Shown here in pieces: positions 6,959 to 13,520 of a DNA stretch of 18,385 nt. Origin of the DNA: Boseongicola sp. SB0675_bin_26 (lineage in GTDB: Bacteria; Pseudomonadota; Alphaproteobacteria; Rhodobacterales; Rhodobacteraceae); assembly GCA_009843725.1 (NCBI GenBank), contig VYCX01000403.1:1-18385 (forward strand), read 5' to 3'. The notes under the pieces are model-generated. The model saw only the letters and a list, made by a program, of their open reading frames with translations. It searched no databases and was not told the DNA's origin. The translations under genes and the position numbers were made by a program. How positions within the stretch are numbered: position 1 is the first letter of the stretch; the number at the start of each line of letters is the position of its first letter.

Positions 6959-7503
6959 GGATGAGACGCTTTCCCGGTTCGGGGCTGCTCTTCGACCTGG
7001 CGTCGCAGCGCGTCGACGCCTATGCCCGCGAAACCCCGGCTCTCGACCTGCGACACTATCTCGACGGTCCCGTGTCGGCGTCAGGCCTGTTCATCGGACT
7101 TTCGGGCCATGTCCAGCGGCGCTTCACCATCGAGATGACCGGGCGCTGGTCCGGCAGTCACGGCAGGCTCGAGGAGCGGTTCCGCTACGACGACGGCGAG
7201 ACCGGAGAGCGATTCTGGGAGATGGTCGTCGGCGAGGGCGGGACCTTGACGGCAACGGCCAACGACGTCCTCGGCGCGGCGAAAGGCGCGCAGAGCGGCA
7301 ACGCGGCAGCGATGCGCTACAGGCTGCGGGTGCCGCGAAAGGCGGGAGCAACCGTCGTCCGAATCGAGGACTGGTTCTACCTGATTGACGACGGCACGCT
7401 GATCAACCGGGCGCGCATGTCCTGGTTCGGTCTCAAGGTCGGCGAAATTGTCGCCTGCTTCCGCAGGGGCGGTGCCGCCGGACCGCGGATCGGGCAGCCA
7501 TGA
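6955..7503 (+). CDS. DUF3833 family protein
   Basis: A 182-residue protein with the DUF3833 pattern: LRHYLDGPVSASGLFIGLSG, HVQRRFTIEMTGRW, ERFRYDDGETGERFWEMVV, a central GNAAAMRYRLRVP, and the C-terminal VRIEDWFYLIDDGTLINRARMSWFGLKVGEI. The start ATG at 6955 has an excellent ribosome-binding site (AAAGGAGGA) and an ATGA overlap with the transporter stop. Many DUF3833 proteins are predicted lipoproteins, but no lipobox cysteine is seen in this N terminus. Function is not established. The calycin-like, beta-rich character of the family and the neighbours suggest lipid binding or handling; this is inference. Confidence 0.85.
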   Translation: MRMRRFPGSGLLFDLASQRVDAYARETPALDLRHYLDGPVSASGLFIGLSGHVQRRFTIEMTGRWSGSHGRLEERFRYDDGETGERFWEMVVGEGGTLTATANDVLGAAKGAQSGNAAAMRYRLRVPRKAGATVVRIEDWFYLIDDGTLINRARMSWFGLKVGEIVACFRRGGAAGPRIGQP

Positions 7504-8279
7504 CCGGTCTTGCCGGAAGGCGATACTGGCTGGTCGGCGCCAGCACCGGAATCGGCCGGCAGCTCGCCCTGCGCCTGGCCCGCGAGGGTGCCGCGGTCGC
7601 CGCCTCGGCCCGCGACGAGGCGGCGCTCCTGAGCCTCGTCGAGGAAATGCAGCCCGCGCGCACGGGCCGCGGCGGCCATGCCGCGGTCGCGCTCGACGTC
7701 ACCGACAGCTCCGCCACGCTCAGGGCCTTCCGCGACGTCGGCCCGGTCGACGGTGTCATCTACTGCGCGGGAGCCTACGAGCCGATGTCGGCAAGGCGAC
7801 CGGATCTTCACTCGCTCGAGCGGATCGTCGACGTCAATCTCACGGGCGCGCTCCGCGTTCTCGCCGCCTGCGTCCCGGAGTTCTGCAGCCGCGGTGCCGG
7901 GCACGTGCTGCTGGTCGGCTCCCTCGCCGGATGCCGGGGCCTTCCGGACGCCTGGGGCTACGGCGCGACCAAGGCAGCCTTGATGCACCTCGCCGAATGC
8001 CTGCGATGCGACGCCGGCGGGTCAGGCGTCAAGGTCCAGATCTGCAGTCCCGGCTTCGTCGCAACGCGGCTGACGGCGAAGAACCGTTTCCGCATGCCCT
8101 TCATCATGACCCCTGAGGCTGCTGCCGGGCGCATCGTGCGCGGCATGGCGCAGCGCCGGTTCGAGATCGCGTTTCCCTTCGTCATGGCGGTGGCGTTCAG
8201 GCTCCTGTCCGCCCTGCCGCGCCCACTCCACTTCCGGCTCTTCGCACGTGGCGCAGGGCATCGGAGGCGAATTCCATGA
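7500..8279 (+). CDS. Short-chain dehydrogenase/reductase of the lipid operon
   Basis: A 259-residue SDR protein. The cofactor-binding glycine motif reads VGASTGIG (residues about 12-19), the catalytic serine is in LVGSLAG, and the active-site pair is YGATK. NLTGAL and the SPGFVATRLT segment after the active site are also typical. The C terminus contains a hydrophobic stretch (IAFPFVMAVAFRLLSALP) that could associate with the membrane, which suits an enzyme acting on lipid substrates. It overlaps DUF3833 and the following methyltransferase by four bases each (ATGA), so translation is coupled on both sides. Substrate unknown. SDR genes are regular members of the equivalent RpoE-controlled gene group in R. 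sphaeroides. Confidence 0.9.
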   Translation: MTGLAGRRYWLVGASTGIGRQLALRLAREGAAVAASARDEAALLSLVEEMQPARTGRGGHAAVALDVTDSSATLRAFRDVGPVDGVIYCAGAYEPMSARRPDLHSLERIVDVNLTGALRVLAACVPEFCSRGAGHVLLVGSLAGCRGLPDAWGYGATKAALMHLAECLRCDAGGSGVKVQICSPGFVATRLTAKNRFRMPFIMTPEAAAGRIVRGMAQRRFEIAFPFVMAVAFRLLSALPRPLHFRLFARGAGHRRRIP

Positions 8280-9511
8280 CGGCCCTGCCCAACAGCCCTG
8301 GCGCGAGCACCGAAGCGCCCGGGCAGGCTGCGGCCCTTCCTCGACGGCTCAGGGCTCTCCTCCCTGTCCTGCGCCGCATCGAGTTCGGCGCGATCGAGGT
8401 CGAACTGCCTGACGGAAGGCGACTCGGCGCGGAAGGGCCAATGCCGGGGCCCCGGTGCAGGATCGTGATCCTGCACCGGGGTTTCTTCCGACGCCTGCTC
8501 GGCGAAGGGCATCTCGGCTTTGCCGAGATGTACATGGAAGGCTGGTGGACAACACCCGATCTCCAGGACTTCATGGACTCGATGATGCTCAACAGCGAGA
8601 GCATAGCGCGCCGGTTCCGCGCCGCCGGCCTCCTTCGCCTGTGGGAGCGCCTGCGCCATCGCCTCAACGCCAACACCCGGATTGGGTCGCGGCGCAACAT
8701 CGCCCGGCACTACGATCTCGGCAACGAGTTCTACCGTCTCTGGCTCGACGGGACGATGACCTATTCGTCCGCGCTGTTCCGGACCGGGCGCGAAACCCTG
8801 GAGGAGGCGCAGCGGAACAAGTACGCAGCGGTCTGCGACCGGCTTGCGCTCGCGCCCGGCGAGCGGATGCTGGAAATCGGCTGCGGATGGGGCGGATTCG
8901 CCGAATACGCAATCCGCGAACGGGGGGCGCGGGTGACGGCCCTGACGGTCTCGAAGGCGCAGCACGACTTCGCCCGCAGACGCCTCTTCGAGGCCGGGCT
9001 GGCCGAAAGGGGAAAGATCCTGCTGCGCGACTACCGTGACGAGCACGGGACCTACGACGCGGTCGCCTCGATCGAGATGATCGAGGCCGTCGGCGAGAGG
9101 TACTGGCCGACATATTTCGCCACGCTGCACGACAGGGTCCGGCCGGGCGGCATCGCGGCGCTGCAGGCGATCACGATCGCGGACAGGCTGTTTCCGACGT
9201 ACCGCAGAAGGACGGACTTCATACAGAAGCACATCTTCCCGGGCGGCATGCTGCCCTGCCCGGCCGCGCTCGGCGAGCTCTCCCGAACCGCCGGGCTGGA
9301 GACGGTCGGCGCCGAGGCGTTCGGCGAATGCTACTCGCGCACGCTCCGCGCATGGCGGGGCCGCTTCAACGGCCGGTGGGAACGGATCGCCGAGCTGGGC
9401 TTTGACGAGCGCTTCCGACGCATGTGGGATTTCTACCTCGCGTCCTGTGCGGCCGGGTTCGCCTCAGGCATTACCGACGTCATGCACCTCGCATACAGGA
9501 GGCCGGGTTGA
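8276..9511 (+). CDS. CFA-synthase-like SAM-dependent fatty-acyl methyltransferase
   Basis: A 411-residue protein of the cyclopropane-fatty-acid synthase superfamily. It has the accessory N-terminal domain (ending GEGHLGFAEMYMEGWW, residues 76-91), the HYDLGNEFYRLWLD helix (145-158), the SAM-binding motif LEIGCGWGG (199-207), and the C-terminal YRRRTDFIQKHIFPGG. E270 in MIEAVG aligns with the E. coli Cfa bicarbonate ligand E239. However, the C139-equivalent site is Ser (YSSALF, S165) and the H266-equivalent is Gln (ALQAITI, Q297), so the carbonate site is altered. This favours the UfaM-type methylases of R. sphaeroides, which convert cis-unsaturated phospholipid chains to methylated trans-unsaturated ones, over true cyclopropanation. 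It is the last gene of the RpoE-headed operon, starting in an ATGA overlap with the SDR. Methyltransferase family is certain; exact product is inferred. Confidence 0.9.
   Translation: MTALPNSPGASTEAPGQAAALPRRLRALLPVLRRIEFGAIEVELPDGRRLGAEGPMPGPRCRIVILHRGFFRRLLGEGHLGFAEMYMEGWWTTPDLQDFMDSMMLNSESIARRFRAAGLLRLWERLRHRLNANTRIGSRRNIARHYDLGNEFYRLWLDGTMTYSSALFRTGRETLEEAQRNKYAAVCDRLALAPGERMLEIGCGWGGFAEYAIRERGARVTALTVSKAQHDFARRRLFEAGLAERGKILLRDYRDEHGTYDAVASIEMIEAVGERYWPTYFATLHDRVRPGGIAALQAITIADRLFPTYRRRTDFIQKHIFPGGMLPCPAALGELSRTAGLETVGAEAFGECYSRTLRAWRGRFNGRWERIAELGFDERFRRMWDFYLASCAAGFASGITDVMHLAYRRPG
8450..8481. repeat. Perfect 15-bp inverted repeat inside the methyltransferase gene
   Basis: CCCCGGTGCAGGATC (8450-8464) and GATCCTGCACCGGGG (8467-8481) are exact reverse complements separated by GT. 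The repeat encodes PRCRIVILHRG, early in the methyltransferase. TTTCTT follows on the plus strand, giving a partly terminator-like look, although there is no run of Ts. Confidence 0.85.
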
Positions 9512-9720
9512 AGGAGCGGCCACGAACCTGGCGCCAGGATGACTTTCGCTCGGAGCCAGCGCGAAGGCGTCGTGCTGCCTGATTCTGGCCGGCAGCATCT
9601 CGCAACCGCGCCTGAATCATTCCAGGCAATCCATGGCGTGCCGCAAGCGATGGCGTGACGCCGTTCGGAGGGGGCGTCCATTCCATCGCTTGCGGACCCA
9701 CGGCCCCGAAGGAGAACAGG
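9512..9720. other. Intergenic region with inverted repeats
   Basis: Between the methyltransferase and the next SDR gene. It contains the 12-bp palindrome CCTGGCGCCAGG (9527-9538), a small GCCTG/CAGGC stem near 9609-9626, and the long bipartite inverted repeat at 9641-9695. No RpoE-like TGATCC element was found here, so the following gene is not obviously under the promoter that drives the operon. Confidence 0.6.
9641..9695 (+). promoter_or_regulatory. Bipartite inverted repeat upstream of the second SDR gene
   Basis: CCGCAAGCGATGG (9641-9653) pairs exactly with CCATCGCTTGCGG (9683-9695). Nested inside, GACGCC (9657-9662) pairs with GGCGTC (9673-9678), around a 10-base loop. The structure ends about 15 bases before the AAGGAG ribosome-binding site of the gene at 9721. 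It could be a 5'-leader RNA structure, an operator, or the operon terminator, though no T-run follows. Confidence 0.5.
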
Positions 9721-10386
9721 ATGGAACGGGCATTGGTAGTGGGCGCATCGGGCGGCATCGGTGCTGCCGTTGCGGCGGAGCTGGAACGACGCGGATACGC
9801 GGTGTTGCGCCTTTCTCGGTCGCAGGACGGGCTGGATGTCACGGACGAGGACTCAGTCGCGGCGGCGCTGGAGCCCGTTGAGGCACCGTTCTGGCTGGTC
9901 CTCGTCGCGACCGGCGCGCTGGTGATCGACGGGCATGAACCGGAAAGGGCGGTGCGCGAGGTGACTGCGGAAGGGCTCTTGAACCAGGTGCGGGTCAATG
10001 CGCTGGGACCAATCCTGGTCTTGAAGCATGCGTTGCGGTTGCTGCCGAAGGATCGGAGGTCGGCGTTTGTGGCCCTCTCGGCGCGCGTCGGATCGATCAG
10101 TGACAACGGCATTGGCGGCTGGCACAGCTACCGGACGTCGAAGGCTGCGCTGAACCAGCTGATTCGCGGGGCGTCGATCAAAATGAAGCGCACTCACAGG
10201 CATGCCGCTGCGGTCTGCCTTCATCCAGGCACGGTGAAAACGCCGTTCACCGCGAAATATGCCGAACGTCACAGGATGGTGTCGGCGGACGAGGCGGCAC
10301 GCAACCTGGTGAACGTGATCGAAAGCCTGACGCCAGCGCATTCGGGTGGATTCTTCGACAGCGCGGGCAACGAGATTCCATGGTGA
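9721..10386 (+). CDS. Short-chain dehydrogenase/reductase (CsgA-like)
   Basis: A 221-residue SDR. It has the glycine-rich cofactor motif VGASGGIG (residues 7-14), a nucleotide-interacting DVTDEDSV segment, the VNALGP helix, ALSARVGSISDN with the catalytic serine, and the catalytic pair YRTSK. CLHPGTVKTPFTAKY follows. It resembles the CsgA/Rossmann SDRs often found near photolyase and stress genes in Proteobacteria. The start at 9721 is chosen for the AAGGAG 6-11 bases upstream. The frame also opens at 9655, but that would run through the inverted repeat and adds no conserved sequence. Codon use is somewhat less GC-biased at third positions than the preceding operon, and the gene is separated by 209 bases, so it is probably its own transcription unit. 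Substrate unknown. Confidence 0.9.
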   Translation: MERALVVGASGGIGAAVAAELERRGYAVLRLSRSQDGLDVTDEDSVAAALEPVEAPFWLVLVATGALVIDGHEPERAVREVTAEGLLNQVRVNALGPILVLKHALRLLPKDRRSAFVALSARVGSISDNGIGGWHSYRTSKAALNQLIRGASIKMKRTHRHAAAVCLHPGTVKTPFTAKYAERHRMVSADEAARNLVNVIESLTPAHSGGFFDSAGNEIPW

Positions 10387-11154
10387 GGCTGGCTCCTGTT
10401 CTCGGCGACCGGCTGACTGAAACGCTCGCCGCCGTTCGCGAGGGGGTGCGGCGGACCTGGCCGTGCTCCTGAACAACTGCGTCCTGACCGGCCGGCAGCG
10501 GTTTCGCAGCAATGGCCGCAGGACGAGAGGAGTTCGAGACGATGCCGCCTCGGTCCCGTTTCGAACCCGACCCGAATTCGGCAACGGCCCGAACCGGCGA
10601 GAGTGAAGATGAAGGAAACGACAACGGACAATGCCGGAGGCAACCGGTCGACGACGAGAGACATCCGCCCATGCGGACCTGTGGCACCCTTCCGGGTTCA
10701 TGTCCGGTCCATTCGCCGATTGACGTTGTCCATGCCCATGCGAACCGGATCGGGGATCGGGCGGCCTGCTGCACTGGGCGGCGCCGGGGCCGAAGATCTG
10801 GGTCTTGAATTCGTCTTGCACGGTGTCGATCTCCCACCGTTCGCGGCAATGCGCCGCAAGCTTGGCGGAAGGCGCGGCACGGTGGCCGAGCTGGGTGGCG
10901 GCGAGCATCGTGGTCTCGCCGCCGCCATCGGTCCAGCAGGCGACGATCCGCACCGGAAGCTCGCCGCGGCTTCGCCGGTGGTCGCGGCCGCTGCCGCGGA
11001 TCGCGCGCGGCCACGAGCCGTCGGCAAGTGCCTCGACGACCAGGAGCCTGAACCGCCAGAGCAGGTCCGGAACCGTCGTCACGGCCCTCAGCCACAGTGA
11101 AGGGCCGCAATGATGGCGGTCCGCAGGCATCGGCACGGGTGCGAACGTCCTGGG
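10387..11154. other. Gene-poor region containing a decayed insertion sequence
   Basis: No intact gene is supported. The right half holds the IS4-type transposase fragment listed separately. The left half (10387-10780) has several open frames on both strands, but none with a ribosome-binding site, consistent codon bias or a recognised motif. It may include the scrambled 3' part of the same element. No terminal inverted repeats or target duplication could be recognised. Confidence 0.55.
10785..11136 (-). mobile_element. Remnant of an IS4-family transposase gene
   Basis: Read on the minus strand, the frame starting at 11136 encodes VPDLLWRFRLLVVEALADGS, then IRGSGRDHRRSRGELPVRIV, then CRERWEIDTVQDEFKT. 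This is the central-to-C-terminal part of IS4-type DDE transposases, in which YxxRxxxExxxxxxK is the signature around the catalytic glutamate. Here the spacing is perfect, but Tyr is Cys and the catalytic Glu is Asp. The N-terminal region with the first catalytic Asp is missing, and the frame loses similarity after about 10785. It is therefore a non-functional fragment. It marks past transposition between the lipid locus and the ABC locus. Confidence 0.72.
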
Positions 11155-12282
11155 CTATTCGGTCAGGGGGGTGGACCCCGGGAAGAACCCGCGAAAGAAC
11201 GGAATGCTCGCTGCTCCAACGGGGCCGCAAAGATCGCCCAGCCCCGTCGAGCGCAAGGGTGCCGCCGTCAATCCGCGCGAAGGCCCTTCGACCCCTTCGC
11301 GCGCGATCTCCGCCGCGATGACGTCACTCAGGAACGACGGGAGCATTCCGCCCATCACGATCACTTCCGGGTCGAACATTCCGCTCACGAGCCTGACCGC
11401 TGTCTTGATCTGCTCCTTGGCCCGGTCCTTCCACGCCGCGAGCTCCGGCGAGAGTGCCGCGGCGATTCTTGCCGCGGCAAACACGGCAGACGGTTCGAGC
11501 GCAAGGTCGCGAAGGTGCTCCTCCAGGTCCTGGAGGGTCGGGCGAGGCCGTCCGTACGGGAAGAGGGCGCCTGGCAGGCACGCGTTCCCGTTGTGCCCGC
11601 GATAGGGGCGCCCGTTCAGGACCGCGCCGCCGCCGAATCCGCTCCCGATGTGCAGCATGAAGAGGGTGCCGGCATCGTGGCCGCCGAACAGGTACTCCCC
11701 GAGGGCTGCGGACGTGCCGTCGTTTTCCAGGAAGACCGGCCACTCTCCATAGTTCAGGAGCGCGCTCTGGATTGCCGTTCCGTCCAGGCCGAGAAACGCC
11801 TCATGGGCTTCGACGGACTTCCCGAAGGACCCGAAGTTGCCCGGAAGGCTGAGGCCCACCCCCAGGAAGACGCGCTTGCTGCCGCGGACCGCCGGCAGCA
11901 GTTCCTCCGTCAGCGCCTGCATGGCCTCCACGACGTTTTCGGCGGAACCCCTTCCCAACGGCCTGCTGTCCTGCGCGATCACCGTGCCGCCAAGATCGAT
12001 GAGCGCCCCCTGGATCCTGTCGGTGAACAGGTAGAAGCCCAGCGAGCAGAACCGTTGCCGCCGGATCTCGAGCAGCTTCTTGGGCTGGCCGCGAGCCCCG
12101 TCCTTGAGGGCCGTTTCGGAAAACAGCCCGAGTCTCATCAAGCCGGCCACCAGCCTTGTCACGCTGGCCGGGGTCAGGTCAGCGGCCGCCGCCAGGTCGA
12201 CCCTGGCCATCCGTTCGTGCCGGAACACCAGTTCGACCAGCCGGCGCTCGTTCAGCGACAGTTCCCTGGCCATCAGCTCCAT
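11155..12282 (-). CDS. ROK-family transcriptional regulator
   Basis: A 375-residue protein. Residues about 12-48 form a winged helix-turn-helix (VDLAAAADLTPASVTRLVAG), followed by a sugar-kinase-like ROK fold: VFLGVGLSLPGNFG (about 139-152), ENDGTSAALGEYLFGG (about 190-205) and HIGSGFGGGAVLNGRPYRGH (about 212-231). The CxCGxxGC zinc motif usual in NagC/Mlc-type members is absent. The corresponding place reads NACLPGALFPYGRP, as in some proteobacterial ROK regulators. The ATG at 12282 has GAGGAG seven bases upstream. It diverges from the ABC/GDPD/IMPase operon across a short AT-rich gap with a dyad, so it is very likely the local repressor, sensing a sugar- or polyol-like effector. The effector is not deducible from sequence. 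Confidence 0.9.
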   Translation of the reverse strand: MELMARELSLNERRLVELVFRHERMARVDLAAAADLTPASVTRLVAGLMRLGLFSETALKDGARGQPKKLLEIRRQRFCSLGFYLFTDRIQGALIDLGGTVIAQDSRPLGRGSAENVVEAMQALTEELLPAVRGSKRVFLGVGLSLPGNFGSFGKSVEAHEAFLGLDGTAIQSALLNYGEWPVFLENDGTSAALGEYLFGGHDAGTLFMLHIGSGFGGGAVLNGRPYRGHNGNACLPGALFPYGRPRPTLQDLEEHLRDLALEPSAVFAAARIAAALSPELAAWKDRAKEQIKTAVRLVSGMFDPEVIVMGGMLPSFLSDVIAAEIAREGVEGPSRGLTAAPLRSTGLGDLCGPVGAASIPFFRGFFPGSTPLTE

Positions 12283-12317
12283 GCGCGTTCTCCTCGAATC
12301 CCCCGGGCATACAGTGC

Positions 12318-12353
12318 CACAAAAATATTACTTTACACAACGTAATTTATTAT
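12318..12353. promoter_or_regulatory. AT-rich divergent promoter/operator region
   Basis: A short AT-rich island in GC-rich DNA lies between the ROK gene and the binding-protein gene. It contains the dyad ATTAC (12327-12331) / GTAAT (12342-12346) with a 10-base spacer, the size expected for a dimeric repressor site. TTTACA (12332-12337) resembles a -35 element, but no well-spaced -10 partner was found. Operator function for the ROK protein is inferred. Confidence 0.45.
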
Positions 12354-12429
12354 GCAGACTGACCCCACTCGGAGAAGCTCACGCAAGTGGCGCGTGGGAC
12401 AACATGCAATGCACAAGGAGGAACCTCAA

Positions 12430-13440
12430 ATGACAAGGAAACACTGGCTGGCCGGCGCGATGACATTGCTGTGCTTACTGGGAACCTCGGCAGCAACCGC
12501 GGAACCGCTCGTCATATACTCCCCGCAAGGCGACGAGCGTGCCGTCTGGATTGCCGAGGAGGCCGCCGCCGCCGGGCACGACGTAACGATCCTGACGGCC
12601 GGCGGCGGGGAGCTCTTCGACCGGATCCTCGCCGAAAGGGCGAACCCGCAGGCGGACGTCGTGCTTGGCCTGATAGACGCGGCAATGGCAACGCTGAAGG
12701 CGGAGGGACTGTTCCAGCCGTATGTCCCGAATTGGGCCGAGGGCCTGCCCGAAGTCTACCGCGACGACGCCGACCGGATGGTCTACAAGTTCTGGCAGAC
12801 TCCGGTCGTGATCGCGTACAATTCGGACATGCTGCCGGAGGGCGACGCCCCCGCGAGCTGGCTGGAACTTGTCGAGGACCGGTATGCGGGAAAGTACGTC
12901 ATCGGGCCCACGACCTGGCAGACGACGAAGACCTACCTGATCGGGATGCTGCTTCGCTTTGCCGATGACGGCGGCGAGATCTCGGACGAAGGCTGGGATT
13001 TCATGCAAAGGCTCTACGACAACGCCATCGTCGTCGACAGCGCCGATGCCAAGACCGCGGCTTTCGTCAACAAGGAAGCCGTGATAGATCTCAACTGGTT
13101 CGGCGGCGTCGGGCGCCAGGCCGGCGACGTCGGCTACAAGGCCGTCGTGGTGGATACCGAAGGCGGGACGCCTTTCATCGCCGAGGGAATCGCCGTCATG
13201 AAGGGGACGGATCAGCTTGACGACGCCAAGGCATTCGTGGACTGGTTCGGATCCGCGGAATTCATGTCCGCCTATGCAGCGCGGTTCGGCCAGGTTCCGG
13301 TGCACCCCGACGCGATCGCGGCAGCACCTGACACGATCAAGAGGAACGCCACCCTGCTCCGACCGCAGCCGATCGACTGGGACGTCGTGGCGCCCAGGAT
13401 CGACGGCTGGATCCAGCGCATCGAGCTCGACATCAAGTGA
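12430..13440 (+). CDS. ABC transporter periplasmic substrate-binding protein (FbpA/AfuA-like)
   Basis: A 336-residue protein. Residues 1-24 (MTRKHWLAGAMTLLCLLGTS plus AATA) form a cleavable signal peptide, giving a mature start near EPLVIYSPQGDERA. The fold elements VTILTAGGGELFDRILAE, NPQADVVLGLI and TPVVIAYNSD are those of the iron/putrescine/sugar-phosphate group of extracellular binding proteins (SBP_bac_6-like). The iron-binding Tyr-Tyr pair of FbpA is not evident. The start at 12430 has AAGGAGGAA at 12415-12423; upstream in-frame ATGs would spoil the signal peptide. It heads the operon, and its high expression relative to downstream genes may be set by the hairpin after its stop. Together with the GDPD and phosphatase genes downstream, a phosphorylated polyol or sugar is a better substrate guess than iron. 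Confidence 0.9.
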   Translation: MTRKHWLAGAMTLLCLLGTSAATAEPLVIYSPQGDERAVWIAEEAAAAGHDVTILTAGGGELFDRILAERANPQADVVLGLIDAAMATLKAEGLFQPYVPNWAEGLPEVYRDDADRMVYKFWQTPVVIAYNSDMLPEGDAPASWLELVEDRYAGKYVIGPTTWQTTKTYLIGMLLRFADDGGEISDEGWDFMQRLYDNAIVVDSADAKTAAFVNKEAVIDLNWFGGVGRQAGDVGYKAVVVDTEGGTPFIAEGIAVMKGTDQLDDAKAFVDWFGSAEFMSAYAARFGQVPVHPDAIAAAPDTIKRNATLLRPQPIDWDVVAPRIDGWIQRIELDIK

Positions 13441-13461
13441 ATTCGCGGCCCGCCCGGATGG

Positions 13462-13501
13462 CCGGGCACCGTTCCTCCCGCGGTGCCCGGTCGTCGACCG
13501 G
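13462..13501 (+). promoter_or_regulatory. Intercistronic hairpin between binding-protein and ATPase genes
   Basis: CCGGGCACCG (13462-13471) pairs perfectly with CGGTGCCCGG (13481-13490) around a 9-base loop. The right arm overlaps a second dyad, CCGGTCG/CGACCGG (13487-13493 / 13495-13501). There is no T-run. Such hairpins after binding-protein genes commonly protect the upstream message and lower expression of the transporter components. Confidence 0.65.
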
Positions 13502-13520
13502 AAATAGGCAGGGCTCGGCC

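Noticed and set aside
8450..8481. Reading the palindrome as an intrinsic terminator.
   Set aside because: It lies inside a well-conserved coding region, the loop is too short in its full form, and no T-run follows.
8276..9511. Calling the methyltransferase a true cyclopropane-fatty-acid synthase.
   Set aside because: Two of the bicarbonate-site residues are changed and the operon context points to the UfaM-type methylases, so only the family was named.
9853..11136. A 427-codon minus-strand open frame as an intact transposase.
   Set aside because: Only the first third resembles IS4 transposases. The rest is antisense to the SDR gene and has no similarity I recognise.
12430..13440. Calling the binding protein an iron-binding FbpA.
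   Set aside because: The paired tyrosines typical of ferric-binding FbpA are not evident, and the downstream enzymes are phosphoester hydrolases.
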